From Streptomyces sp. TG1A-8 (GTDB taxonomy: Bacteria; Actinomycetota; Actinomycetes; Streptomycetales; Streptomycetaceae): a stretch of 64,000 nucleotides of DNA. The stretch spans positions 4,526,001 to 4,590,000 of the forward strand of contig NZ_JASTLB010000001.1 of NCBI RefSeq assembly GCF_030499535.1. Reading direction: 5' to 3'. The notes beneath the pieces were generated by a model that was given only the letters and a program-made list of their open reading frames with translations, searched no databases and was not told the DNA's origin. The stretch's first letter is position 1; each line of letters starts with the position of its first letter. Below are positions 33,609 through 42,264 of this stretch, piece by piece. A program made the translations under genes and the position numbers.

Positions 33609-34592
33609 GTGGCAACGACAACCCCCGCACGGGGTGCCCACACCCCGCCGCTCGGCGGCACCGGTACCGCGCCGAATCCGTGGCGCGCCCGGCTGTGGCG
33701 CCTGGACGACAAGGCGTCGCCGTACGCCTACGTCGCCCCCTTCTTCCTCATCTTCGGCGCCTTCGGGCTCTACCCGCTCCTCTACACCGGGTGGATCGCC
33801 CTGCACCGGGTGGAGATGACGAGCCTGGACCAGTCCCAGTGGGTCGGCTGGGACAACTTCGCCAGGATCCTCCAGGACTCCGAGTTCTGGACGGCCGTCG
33901 TCAACACCTTCGTCATCGGCGTCGTCTCCACCGTCCCGCAGCTCCTCGTCGCCCTGGGCCTGGCCCACCTGCTCAACTACAAGCTGCGCGCCAGCACCTT
34001 CTGGCGGACGGTGATCCTCACCCCGTACGCCACCTCGGTGGCCACCGCGGCCCTCGTCTTCGCCCTCGTCTTCCGCGCCGACGGCGGCATCCTCAACTGG
34101 GTGCTGCACTTCTTCGGCGTCGGCAACACCGACTGGGGCAACGGCGAGTGGACCTCCAAGATCGCCATCTCGATCATCGTGATCTGGCGCTGGACCGGCT
34201 ACAACGCCCTCATCTACCTGGCCGCCATGCAGGCGGTGCCCACCGACCTGTACGAGGCGGCCTCGATCGACGGGGCGACGCGCTGGCAGCAGTTCCGCAA
34301 GGTGACCATCCCCTCGCTGCGGCCGACGATCCTGTTCACCATCGTCATCTCGACCATCGGCTCCATGCAGCTGTTCGGCGAGCCGCTGCTGCTGCAGGGC
34401 GGCACGCTCGGCTCCACGGGCGGCAGCGAGCACCAGTACGAGACGCTCAGCATCTACCTCTTCAACTACGGCTGGAAGCTGGGGCACCTGGGTCCGGCGG
34501 CGGCCGTGGCCTGGGCCATGCTCGTCCTGCTGCTGCTCATCGCCCTGATCAACTGGATCGTCGGCCGGTTCGTGCGCAAGAACGCGGCCTGA
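33609..34592 (+). CDS. cebF: ABC sugar permease CebF
   Basis: This 327-aa MalF-type permease has six membrane helices (first near residues 40-65) and the EAA loop EAASIDGATRWQQFRKVTIPSL, which contacts the ATPase. GTG at 33609 has GGAAGGA upstream and gives a normal-length N-terminus; the frame extends further but without coding character. It forms the membrane channel with CebG for cellobiose and cellotriose. No ATPase gene is in this locus, in keeping with the known use of a shared MsiK ATPase in Streptomyces. Confidence 0.92.
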   Translation: MATTTPARGAHTPPLGGTGTAPNPWRARLWRLDDKASPYAYVAPFFLIFGAFGLYPLLYTGWIALHRVEMTSLDQSQWVGWDNFARILQDSEFWTAVVNTFVIGVVSTVPQLLVALGLAHLLNYKLRASTFWRTVILTPYATSVATAALVFALVFRADGGILNWVLHFFGVGNTDWGNGEWTSKIAISIIVIWRWTGYNALIYLAAMQAVPTDLYEAASIDGATRWQQFRKVTIPSLRPTILFTIVISTIGSMQLFGEPLLLQGGTLGSTGGSEHQYETLSIYLFNYGWKLGHLGPAAAVAWAMLVLLLLIALINWIVGRFVRKNAA

Positions 34593-34606
34593 CGGGAGCG
34601 ACATCG

Positions 34607-35527
34607 ATGACCACGACCAGTCCCACCAAGACCGTGCCGGGCCTCGTTCCGGCGCCGCTCGCCGGCGCTCCGGGCAAGGGCCGCGGCCGTTTCCGCATCG
34701 GCGCCGGCCAGCAGCTCAGGGGCGGCCCGTTCACCTACGCCGCCCTGATCGTCGTCGGCCTGGGCTCGATCTTCCCGCTCTACTGGACGCTGGTGGCCGC
34801 CTCGCACGACCAGCAGCGGGTCCTGGACAGCCCGCCGCCGCTGCTGCCGGGCGGCAGGCTGTGGAGCAACCTCCAGGCGGCCTGGGACCAGGCCCACCTG
34901 GGGAAGGCCATCGTCAACAGCGTGATCGTGGCCGGCTGCATCACCGCCGCCACCCTCTTCTTCTGCACGCTGGCCGGCTACGCCTTCGCGAAGATGCGCT
35001 TCCGCGGCCGGGGGGTGCTGATGACCGCGGTCATCGCCACCCTGACCATCCCGCCGCAGCTCAGCGTCGTCCCGCTGTTCATGATGATGTCGGACATCGG
35101 GTGGGGCGGGAAGCTGGAGTCGGTGATCTTCCCGACCCTGGTCGGCGCCTTCGGCGTCTTCTTCATGCGCCAGTACCTGCTGGAGGCCCTGCCGTACGAG
35201 CTGATCGAGGCGGCCAAGGTGGACGGGGCGAGCAACATCCGCATCGTGTGGAACGTCGTCCTGCCCGTGGCCCGGCCCGCGATGATGGTGCTCGGCATGC
35301 TCACCTTCGTGCAGGCGTGGAACGACTTCTTCTGGCCCTTCCTCGCGCTGAACCAGGAGAACCCCACCATCCAGGTGGCCCTCGGCCAGCTCAGCGCCTC
35401 CTACACCCCCGACCAGAGCATCGTCATGGCCGGAGCGCTGATCAGCACCCTGCCGCTGCTGCTCGTCTTCGTCGTCTTCGGCAAGCAGATCGTCGGCGGC
35501 ATCATGGCGGGCGCGGTCAAGGGCTGA
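34607..35527 (+). CDS. cebG: ABC sugar permease CebG
   Basis: This 306-aa MalG-type permease has a cytoplasmic N-terminus of about 38 residues, six predicted helices, and the EAA loop [21 protein letters not shown]. It pairs with CebF. The ATG at 34607 has GGGAG 8 nt upstream and lies 14 nt after the cebF stop, so the two are cotranscribed. The C-terminal [17 protein letters not shown] is typical of the family. A strong hairpin after it separates the transport genes from bglC. Confidence 0.92.
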   Translation: MTTTSPTKTVPGLVPAPLAGAPGKGRGRFRIGAGQQLRGGPFTYAALIVVGLGSIFPLYWTLVAASHDQQRVLDSPPPLLPGGRLWSNLQAAWDQAHLGKAIVNSVIVAGCITAATLFFCTLAGYAFAKMRFRGRGVLMTAVIATLTIPPQLSVVPLFMMMSDIGWGGKLESVIFPTLVGAFGVFFMRQYLLEALPYELIEAAKVDGASNIRIVWNVVLPVARPAMMVLGMLTFVQAWNDFFWPFLALNQENPTIQVALGQLSASYTPDQSIVMAGALISTLPLLLVFVVFGKQIVGGIMAGAVKG

Positions 35528-35541
35528 CCCGCCAGGGCCCC

Positions 35542-35596
35542 GTGCGGCCCGCCCGGGGCGCCCCCGCCTTCCGGGGCCGCCCCGGGCGGGCCGCAC
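35542..35596 (+). terminator. 19-bp hairpin between cebG and bglC
   Basis: The arms at 35542-35560 and 35578-35596 pair perfectly over 19 bp around a 17-nt loop. The hairpin suggests termination or attenuation after cebG, so bglC may rely partly on its own promoter, consistent with its own CebR box. Confidence 0.75.
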
Positions 35597-35723
35597 CCCG
35601 GGCCGGGCGCCGCCGTTCCCGGCCCGCCCGGCCCGGTCCCGCGCCGGCCCCGTGCGCACACCGCGCCGCCCACCGTCCGCCGCCGGACCCACCGTCCGCC
35701 GTCGCCCTTTTCTCACGCCACTT

Positions 35724-35737
35724 TGGGAGCGTTCTCA
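35724..35737 (+). promoter_or_regulatory. CebR-type box abutting the bglC start codon
   Basis: TGGGAGCGTTCTCA matches the CebR operator at 12 of 14 positions, with the left half perfect. It ends one base before the bglC ATG, and its GGGAG is the ribosome binding site. The same geometry occurs at the GH1 paralogue. Confidence 0.75.
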
Positions 35738-35738
35738 C

Positions 35739-37181
35739 ATGACCGCCGTACGACCCGAGACCACTGCCCAGCAGGCATCGGGCACCTCCTTCCCGACCGG
35801 CTTCGTCTGGGGTGCCGCCACCGCCGCCTACCAGGTGGAGGGCGCCGCCGCGGAGGACGGCCGCACCCCCTCGATCTGGGACACCTTCAGCCACACCCCC
35901 GGCAAGGTCCGCAACGGCGACACCGGTGACATCGCCGCCGACCACTACCACCGGTACCGCGACGACGTGGCCCTGATGAAGGACCTGGGCCTGAAGGCGT
36001 ACCGGTTCTCCGTCTCCTGGTCCCGCGTGCAGCCCACCGGCCGCGGCCCCGCCGTCGAGCGCGGCCTGGACTTCTACCGCCGCCTCACCGACGAGCTCCT
36101 GGAGGCCGGCATCACGCCGGTCGCCACCCTCTACCACTGGGACCTGCCCCAGGAACTGGAGGACGCGGGCGGCTGGCCGCACCGCGACACCGCGCACCGC
36201 TTCGCCGAGTACGCCGGCATCATGGCCCGCGCCCTCGGTGACCGGATCGGCGTGTGGACCACCCTCAACGAGCCCTGGTGCTCGGCCTTCCTCGGCTACG
36301 GCTCCGGCGTGCACGCCCCCGGGCGCACCGACGCCGCCGCCACCCTGCGCGCCGCGCACCACCTGAACCTGGCCCACGGCCAGGCCATCGGGGCGCTGCG
36401 CGCGGTCCTGCCGTCGTCCGCGCAGACCTCCATCACCCTCAACCTGCACCAGGTGCGCCCGCTCACCGACGGCCCCGGCGACGCCGAGGCCGCGCGCCGC
36501 ATCGACGCGGTCGGCAACCGGATCTTCACCGGCCCGATCCTGGACGGCGCCTACCCGGAGGACCTGCTCGCCGACACCGCCCACCTCGTGGACTGGGCGG
36601 AGCTGGTGCAGGACGGCGACCTCGCGGAGATCTCCCGCCCCATCGACCTGCTCGGCGTCAACTACTACTCGCCGACCGTCGTCTCCCTGCCCGCCGACGG
36701 CACCGGCAGCACCAGGAACGACGGCCACGGCGCCAGCGACCACTCCCCGTGGACCGGCTCCGAACACATCGCCTTCCACCTCGCCAACGACGACCTGACC
36801 GCGATGAACTGGGCGATCGACGCCGACGGACTGCACACGCTGCTGACCGGCCTGGCGGCCTCGCACCCGCGGCTGCCGCTGATGGTCACCGAGAACGGCG
36901 CCGCCTTCGACGACTACGTCTCCCCCGAGGGCCGGGTCAACGACCCCCAGCGGATCGCCTACCTCCACTCCCACCTGGACGCCGTCCGCCGGGCCATCGC
37001 CGACGGGGCGGACGTGCGGGGCTACTTCCTGTGGTCCCTGCTGGACAACTTCGAGTGGTCCTACGGCTACTCCAAGCGCTTCGGCGCCGTCTACGTGGAC
37101 TACCCCACCCAGCGCCGCATCCCCAAGGCGAGCGCCCACTGGTACGCCGGGGTGATCCGGGACAACGCCCTGCCGGCCTGA
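35739..37181 (+). CDS. bglC: GH1 beta-glucosidase BglC
   Basis: This 480-aa intracellular beta-glucosidase splits imported cellobiose and cellotriose to glucose. Acid/base Glu is in [16 protein letters not shown] and nucleophile Glu in MVTENGAAF; the [13 protein letters not shown] and [16 protein letters not shown] blocks are intact. It has no signal peptide. It follows cebEFG and lies 171 bp before a LacI gene on the same strand. By removing the CebR inducer it should damp its own induction, as shown for BglC in S. scabies. It is paralogous to the GH1 at 28702-30126. Confidence 0.93.
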   Translation: MTAVRPETTAQQASGTSFPTGFVWGAATAAYQVEGAAAEDGRTPSIWDTFSHTPGKVRNGDTGDIAADHYHRYRDDVALMKDLGLKAYRFSVSWSRVQPTGRGPAVERGLDFYRRLTDELLEAGITPVATLYHWDLPQELEDAGGWPHRDTAHRFAEYAGIMARALGDRIGVWTTLNEPWCSAFLGYGSGVHAPGRTDAAATLRAAHHLNLAHGQAIGALRAVLPSSAQTSITLNLHQVRPLTDGPGDAEAARRIDAVGNRIFTGPILDGAYPEDLLADTAHLVDWAELVQDGDLAEISRPIDLLGVNYYSPTVVSLPADGTGSTRNDGHGASDHSPWTGSEHIAFHLANDDLTAMNWAIDADGLHTLLTGLAASHPRLPLMVTENGAAFDDYVSPEGRVNDPQRIAYLHSHLDAVRRAIADGADVRGYFLWSLLDNFEWSYGYSKRFGAVYVDYPTQRRIPKASAHWYAGVIRDNALPA

Positions 37182-37352
37182 GACCGGTGCGGTGGCGGGG
37201 CGCGGCCGTGACACCGGCCGCGCCCCGCCGCGCTCTTCCCCGGCACCGGCCGGGCAAGGGGTCCGTCCCGGGGAGGCAGGACGGGGCGGATGGGGCAAGG
37301 GCCACGGCTGTTACATTCCTGACCTGAGGGCGGTGAACGGAAGGCGGCGACT

Positions 37353-38408
37353 ATGGCGGTCAACGGTGGGCGGGGCCGGGGCGGCCGGCGGCCGACCCTG
37401 GAGGAGGTCGCCGCCCGGGCCGGTGTGGGCCGCGGCACCGTCTCCCGGGTGATCAACGGTTCGCCCCGGGTCAGCGACGCCACCCGCGCGGCCGTGGAGG
37501 CGGCGGTCGCGGAACTGGGCTACGTCCCCAACACCGCGGCCCGTGCGCTGGCCGCCAACCGCACGGATGCGATCGCGCTGGTCGTCCCCGAGCCGGAGAC
37601 CCGCTTCTTCGCCGAGCCGTACTTCTCCGACATGCTGCGCGGGGTCGGCGCGGGACTGTCCGAGACCGAGATGCAACTGGTGCTGATCTTCGCGGGCGGC
37701 GCCCGCGAACGCCGCCGCCTGGCCCAGTACCTGGCCGCGCACCGCGTGGACGGGGTGCTGCTGGTGTCCGTGCACGCGGACGACCCGCTGCCCGACCTGG
37801 TGGCCCAGCTGGAGATCCCGGCCGTGATCAGCGGTCCCCGGTCGGCCGGGGAGACCCTCACCTCGGTGGACTCCGACAACTACGGCGGCGGCCGCTCGGC
37901 CGTGGAGCACCTGCTGCAGCGGGGCCGGCGCCGGATCGCCCACATCACCGGCCGTCTCGACGTCTACGGCGCCCAGATGCGCCTGGCCGGCTACCGCGAC
38001 GCGCTGCGCGACGCCGGTCAGCAGGTGGACGAACTCCTCATCGCGCAGGGCGACTTCACCGAGGAGGGCGGCCGACGGGCGATGACGGCCCTGCTGGAGC
38101 GCCACCCGGGCCTGGACGCGGTCTTCGCCGGCTCGGACGTGATGGCGGCCGGCGCCCGGCAGGTGCTGCGCGAGGCCGGCCGCCGCACTCCCGAGGACGT
38201 GGCCCTGGTCGGCTACGACGACTCGGCCATAGCCCGCCACATGGACCCGCCGCTGACCAGCGTCCGCCAGCCCATCGAGGGGATGGGCCGCGCGATGATC
38301 GACCTGTTGCTCGCGGAGATCGCCGACAGCCGCCCGACGGCCTCGCCCAGCCCGGAGCGGCGGCACGCCGTGCTCCCCACGGAACTGGTGACGCGGGCGT
38401 CGTCGTGA
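37353..38408 (+). CDS. cebR: LacI-family cellobiose repressor, probable CebR
   Basis: This 351-aa repressor has a LacI HTH (LEEVAARAGVGRGTVSRVIN) and effector domain ending DSAIARHMDPPLTSVRQPIE. The sequence strongly resembles CebR proteins as I remember them, which bind TGGGAGCGCTCCCA and release it on cellobiose. ATG has GGAAGG 9 nt upstream. It lies behind bglC on the same strand with a 171-bp gap and no box of its own. The paralogue at 30442 has a near-identical HTH, so assignment of the name CebR between the two is a judgment. Confidence 0.75.
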   Translation: MAVNGGRGRGGRRPTLEEVAARAGVGRGTVSRVINGSPRVSDATRAAVEAAVAELGYVPNTAARALAANRTDAIALVVPEPETRFFAEPYFSDMLRGVGAGLSETEMQLVLIFAGGARERRRLAQYLAAHRVDGVLLVSVHADDPLPDLVAQLEIPAVISGPRSAGETLTSVDSDNYGGGRSAVEHLLQRGRRRIAHITGRLDVYGAQMRLAGYRDALRDAGQQVDELLIAQGDFTEEGGRRAMTALLERHPGLDAVFAGSDVMAAGARQVLREAGRRTPEDVALVGYDDSAIARHMDPPLTSVRQPIEGMGRAMIDLLLAEIADSRPTASPSPERRHAVLPTELVTRASS

Positions 38409-38491
38409 CGGGGGCCACGGGGCGCGCGGCCTTCCGCCCGCGCTCCGGCGGCGAGGTCCCGCGCCGGCGGGCCGCACCCGCCGTGACAACG

Positions 38492-38535
38492 GATCAGCCG
38501 GTGCCCCCGTCTCGCGACGGGGGCACCGGCTGATC
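38492..38535. terminator. Perfect 20-bp hairpin between cebR and tRNA-His
   Basis: The arms at 38492-38511 and 38516-38535 pair perfectly over 20 bp with loop TCGC. The hairpin lies 84 nt after the cebR stop and 7 nt beyond the 3' end of the convergent tRNA-His, serving both. Confidence 0.9.
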
Positions 38536-38541
38536 ATCCTG

Positions 38542-38614
38542 GGTGAGTGACGGGACTCGAACCCGCGGCATCCTGGACCACAACCAGGTGCTCTACCAGC
38601 TGAGCTACACCCAC
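38542..38614 (-). tRNA. tRNA-His (anticodon GUG)
   Basis: This 73-nt cloverleaf has acceptor GTGGGTG/CACTCAC, anticodon stem CCTGG/CCAGG around loop TTGTGGT (anticodon GTG), T-arm GGGTTCGAGTCCC, discriminator C, and a G at position -1 (38615) as required for tRNA-His identity. CCA is not encoded. Confidence 0.95.
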
Positions 38615-38660
38615 CATGACCGGTGGCCCGAGGAGTGCCCTCCCCGACCGGCCGAGAAGA

Positions 38661-38686
38661 AGTCTACAGGGTCCGGCGGGGTGCTC
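38661..38686 (-). promoter_or_regulatory. Promoter of tRNA-His, GAGCAC-N14-TAGACT
   Basis: On the minus strand TAGACT (38661-38666) lies 14 nt downstream of GAGCAC (38681-38686), the same arrangement as before tRNA-Lys 1 and 2. The -10 is about 46 nt before the mature 5' end. Confidence 0.6.
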
Positions 38687-38739
38687 GTGCACAGGTTTTC
38701 GTGCGGGTGTCCCGGCCGCCCCGGACGGGCCCCGGGTGC

Positions 38740-39342
38740 CTACCGGGCCGGCAGGACGTGCTTGGCGGCGATCGACCTGGCGGTCTCGGAGTCGGGGCCG
38801 GGCTGCGGGACGAAGACGGCCTCGCGGTAGTAGCGCAGCTCCGCGATCGACTCGCGGATGTCGGCGAGGGCGCGGTGGTTGCCGTTCTTCTCCGGGCTGT
38901 TGAAGTACGCCCGCGGGTACCAGCGCCGGGCCAGTTCCTTGATGGAGGACACGTCGACGATCCGGTAGTGGAGGTAGCCCTCCAGGGCCGGCATGTCCCG
39001 CAGCAGGAAACCGCGGTCGGTGCCGACGGAGTTGCCGCACAGCGGGGCCTTGCCGGGCTCCTTGACGTGCTCCCGGACGTAGGAGAGGACCTGCTCCTCG
39101 GCGTCGGCCAGCGTGGTGCCGCCGGCCAGCTCCTCCAGCAGTCCGGACGCGGTGTGCATCCGGCGCACCACCTCCGGCATCGTCTCCAGCGCCCGGTCCG
39201 GCGGACGGATGACGATGTCCACCCCGTCGCCGAGCACGTTCAGTTCGGAGTCGGTGACGAGGGCGGCCACCTCGATGAGCGCGTCGTCGGACAGCGAGAG
39301 GCCGGTCATCTCGCAGTCGATCCACACCATGCGATCGTTCAT
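38740..39342 (-). CDS. ornA: Oligoribonuclease (DEDDh 3'-5' exoribonuclease)
   Basis: This 200-aa enzyme degrades 2-5-nt RNAs and pGpG, the product of c-di-GMP hydrolysis. DEDD motifs are [10 protein letters not shown] (D, E), [13 protein letters not shown] (D) and the final [12 protein letters not shown] (H, D). The length equals typical bacterial Orn. ATG at 39342 has AAGGTGAG upstream. From memory, OrnA is essential for normal growth and sporulation in Streptomyces and sits beside adpA, as here. It converges with nothing; the downstream neighbour is tRNA-His. Confidence 0.95.
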   Translation of the reverse strand: MNDRMVWIDCEMTGLSLSDDALIEVAALVTDSELNVLGDGVDIVIRPPDRALETMPEVVRRMHTASGLLEELAGGTTLADAEEQVLSYVREHVKEPGKAPLCGNSVGTDRGFLLRDMPALEGYLHYRIVDVSSIKELARRWYPRAYFNSPEKNGNHRALADIRESIAELRYYREAVFVPQPGPDSETARSIAAKHVLPAR

Positions 39343-39476
39343 GTGTCTCACCTTACGGCGCGCCGTCCCGCGCCGGGCCGGACGTGCAACGTTGTCGGCG
39401 TACGGTCACCGGGGCGGGGACGGAGGGGGCGGAGTCGTCCTCCGTCCCCTCCGTCGCCCTCTTCCGTTCCCGTGCG

Positions 39477-40697
39477 TCACGAACCGCTGCGCGGTCCCGG
39501 CAGCAGGCTCACCGCGCCCGCGGGCTGGCGGCGGCTCTGCATCGGCACGCCGCCGTCCCGCTCCGGGTGCAGCACGGTGGGCGGGGCGCCCACCGGTCCG
39601 TGCCCGGGCAGGCCGGAGAGTGCGCCGGCCTGCCCCGCCTGGATCGCCGGGACGTCCTGGTCGGCGTGCTTGTCGCCCTGCGGCCGGCGGGCCCGGTAGG
39701 CGGCCCGGTAGGCGGCGGGGGAGGAACCGAGCTGGCGGCGGAAGTGCCCGCGCAGCGCGACCGGCGAGCGGAAGCCGCACCGGCCCGCCACCTCGTCCAC
39801 GGAGTAGTCCGACGTCTCCAGCAGCCGCTGTGCCTGCAGCACCCGCTGGGTGATCAGCCACTGCAGCGGCGCGCTGCCGGTGAGCGAGCGGAACCGGCGG
39901 TCGAAGGTGCGGCGGCTCATGTAGGCGCGCGCCGCCAGCGTCTCCACGTCGAACTGCTCGTGGAGGTGCTCCAGTGCCCAGGCGACGACCTCCGCGAGCG
40001 GGTCGGCGCCGATCTCCTCCGGTAAAGACCGGTCGAGGTAGCGCTCCTGGCCCCCGCTGCGGCGCGGCGGGACCACCAGGCGGCGGGCCAGCGCGCCGGC
40101 CGCCTCGTTGCCGTGGTCCGACCGCACGATGTGCAGGCACAGGTCGATGCCCGCGGCCGTGCCGGCCGAGGTCAGGACGTCGCCGTCGTCGACGAACAGC
40201 TCGCGCGGGTCGACGTGCACCGACGGGTAGCGCTTGGCCAGTGTCGGCGCGTACATCCAGTGGGTGGTTGCCGGGCGTCCGTCGAGCAGGCCGGCCGCCG
40301 CGAGCACGAAGGCCCCGGTGCACAGCCCGACGATGCGGGCACCCTCCTCGTGCGCTCTGCGCAGCGCGTCGAGGGCGTCCTCCGGTGGTGGTGAGGTGAT
40401 CGAGCGCCAGGCGGGCACGACGACCGTGCCGGCGCGGGCGATCGCCTCCAGCCCATGCGGTGCGGTGAGTTCCAGGCCCCCCGTGGTCCGCAACGGGCCC
40501 TCTTCGCCGGCCGCCACCAAAAGGCGGTAGCGCGGCACTCCGGCGTCCTGGCGGTCGATCCCGAACACCGAAAGTGGTATGGAACTCTCGAAGATGGGGC
40601 CGCCGCTGAACAGCAGCACCGCGACGATCTCCTTGCGGCGTCGCCCGGAAAGCTTCCGGGCCGCGGCGTCCGGCGCGGCAGTGGAGTCGTGGCTCAT
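39477..40697 (-). CDS. adpA: AdpA, AraC-family global regulator of development (one TTA codon)
   Basis: This 406-aa protein has an N-terminal DJ-1/PfpI-like dimerisation domain (about 20-200, with ARIVGLCTGAFVLAAAGLLDG) and a C-terminal AraC/XylS DNA-binding domain (about 235-335, with SRRTFDRRFRSLTG). It activates morphological and antibiotic genes and, from memory, binds TGGCSNGWWY sites. A TTA Leu codon (minus strand, 40023-40025, in RSLPEE) lies between the two domains, where the bldA-dependent codon of AdpA is known. The ATG at 40697 has GAGGGGGG about 10 nt upstream. Downstream is ornA, as in S. coelicolor. Confidence 0.95.
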   Translation of the reverse strand: MSHDSTAAPDAAARKLSGRRRKEIVAVLLFSGGPIFESSIPLSVFGIDRQDAGVPRYRLLVAAGEEGPLRTTGGLELTAPHGLEAIARAGTVVVPAWRSITSPPPEDALDALRRAHEEGARIVGLCTGAFVLAAAGLLDGRPATTHWMYAPTLAKRYPSVHVDPRELFVDDGDVLTSAGTAAGIDLCLHIVRSDHGNEAAGALARRLVVPPRRSGGQERYLDRSLPEEIGADPLAEVVAWALEHLHEQFDVETLAARAYMSRRTFDRRFRSLTGSAPLQWLITQRVLQAQRLLETSDYSVDEVAGRCGFRSPVALRGHFRRQLGSSPAAYRAAYRARRPQGDKHADQDVPAIQAGQAGALSGLPGHGPVGAPPTVLHPERDGGVPMQSRRQPAGAVSLLPGPRSGS

Positions 40698-41632
40698 CCT
40701 GCTAAGCCCCCCTCGGTGGTCGCGGCTCCTCGGTTGTGTCGCTCCTGCACGTTTCCCCTCGGTCCTGCACGAGTCCCCCGCCGTAAGACAGTCAAGATCG
40801 AATCTACTGGCTCCCGCGGTCTCACGGTGACCAGTTCGACACGCGGCACATTGTCGACATGACAACTTGGCGTGAAGCATTCGATCACGAAGGGTTGCAC
40901 TCGTGGGCCGCGTAGGGAAGTGCGCCTCGTGGCAGTGGCCAAACCGCGTAGGGTGCGCAGGGCGGCCTCGACCCTTTCCGTGCAGGTGGAACGGGGGTTG
41001 CAGGGCGGTCGGCACCCCTGTGGAGGGGTACCCGGAAGTTGGCCGAAAACAGGCGTTCCAGAGCGCGGAAACCGGTCAGTTGACCGGTCTCTGCGCTGCG
41101 GTGTGACGTCCGCCTCTTTGCGCGGCGCAACGCTCGGGGCGGCGCAGCGGGACCCGGCGGACGGCCGGGCCCAGGCCGGTGCCGGCGGCACCGGCCGGCG
41201 GGGTGCCGCACCGGGGGAGCGCCACGGGGACGAGGGTGCGGCCCAAGGCCGCCCGGCGCATGACACCGCCGGCGGTGTCCGGGACGGGCTGCGGGCCGGT
41301 GGTGGGCCGTGGACCGGGCGTCCGGTGCTCCCCGGGGCGGTGGATCACCCCCTGTCAACGCGCGTGCGACCACCCGGTCACCGGGGCCGGTTCCGCGGGG
41401 CCGTGCAAACCGCCTGTACGGGACAGCAACCATTGCGCTGCGGGCGCCGCTCGTGCATGCTCCGGGGAGCCCCACGGACGTCGTGGGATCGTTCACGCAG
41501 CGTGCGCGAGAACTGGGCGGTGGAGGCGTACCGCCGTACCCTTGGGGGTATGGGCTTGGGAAGGCGTTTCCCGGACACAGCTCCGCAGCACGGTCCCATC
41601 CCACCACAAAGGATCACCACGCCGAGACAGCC
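40698..41632. other. 935-bp divergent control region between adpA and a universal stress gene
   Basis: I see no credible gene here. A putative adpA -10 TAGATT lies at 40801-40806 on the minus strand, giving a leader of roughly 90-100 nt. The perfect inverted repeat at 41071-41088 (see separate entry) is about 375 bp upstream of adpA. The long length fits the many regulators known to act at adpA. A frame extending the stress gene upstream to 41309 has non-coding composition. Confidence 0.7.
41071..41088. promoter_or_regulatory. Perfect inverted repeat upstream of adpA
   Basis: ACCGGTCA-GT-TGACCGGT is a perfect 8-bp inverted repeat with 2-nt spacer, 374 bp from the adpA start and 545 bp from the stress-gene start. 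The form is that of a TetR/GntR-type operator. It does not match a gamma-butyrolactone receptor element well; the cognate regulator is unknown. Confidence 0.5.
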
Positions 41633-42160
41633 ATGGCCGGTCACGAATTCTTCGAACCCGCGGACCGCAAGCGGCCGGTCGCCGATCCGACGGCGGCCGA
41701 TCCCCTGGCGGTGGGGGAGTCGCGCCGTTCCTGCGACCCCGCCTTCCAGCACGGGGTGGTCGTCGGCTTCGACGGCTCCACCTCCAGCGAGCGCGCCCTC
41801 GCCTACGCGGTCGGCATGGCCCACCGCTCCCGCGCGGGCCTGATCATCGTGCACGTGGCCAACCGCCTGCCCACCACCGTGTGGGCCGGCTGCGAGCCGC
41901 CGGTCTTCGTGGACGTCCCGGACCACCGCACCGAGGTGCTCGGCCTCGAACTGGCCTGCGCGGAGCACCTGGCCGAGGTGCCCTGGATCCTGGTCGAGCG
42001 CGGTGGCGACATCTGCCACGAACTCGAAGAGGTGGGGCAAGAGTACGAGGCCGACGCGATCGTGGTGGGCTCCACGCACGGCCTGGCCGGACGGATCTTC
42101 GGGTCCGTGGCCGGACGGCTGGCCAAGCGGGCCCGGCGACCGGTGATCGTCATTCCCTGA
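41633..42160 (+). CDS. Universal stress protein (UspA family)
   Basis: This 175-aa protein has an extra N-terminal segment of about 35 residues before a single Usp domain (VVVGFDGSTSSERALAYAV, then AVGSTHGLAGRIF-type C-terminal loop, here IVVGSTHGLAGRIFGSVAG). The ATP-binding G-2x-G-9x-G(S/T) motif is shortened (GSTHG then six residues to GS), so nucleotide binding may be lost. The function is stress survival, unspecified. The ATG at 41633 has no good ribosome binding site, so the start is less certain. It is divergent from adpA. Confidence 0.8.
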   Translation: MAGHEFFEPADRKRPVADPTAADPLAVGESRRSCDPAFQHGVVVGFDGSTSSERALAYAVGMAHRSRAGLIIVHVANRLPTTVWAGCEPPVFVDVPDHRTEVLGLELACAEHLAEVPWILVERGGDICHELEEVGQEYEADAIVVGSTHGLAGRIFGSVAGRLAKRARRPVIVIP

Positions 42161-42210
42161 CCGTGCGGGCACGGCCTCCCGGTGTGCCGAGCGGCACGCC
42201 AGGGGGCCGT

Positions 42211-42253
42211 CGCGCCGTCCGGCGCGCCGCGCTCGCGCGCGCCGGACGGCGCG
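42211..42253. terminator. Perfect 17-bp hairpin between usp and glmS
   Basis: The arms at 42211-42227 and 42237-42253 are perfectly complementary with a 9-nt loop. The hairpin lies between convergent stops at 42160 and 42265. Confidence 0.88.
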
Positions 42254-42264
42254 CCCCGCGAGGG

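Noticed and set aside
41309-41632. N-terminal extension of the universal stress protein
   Set aside because: It has non-coding amino-acid composition, no ribosome binding site, and conserved sequence starts only after 41633.
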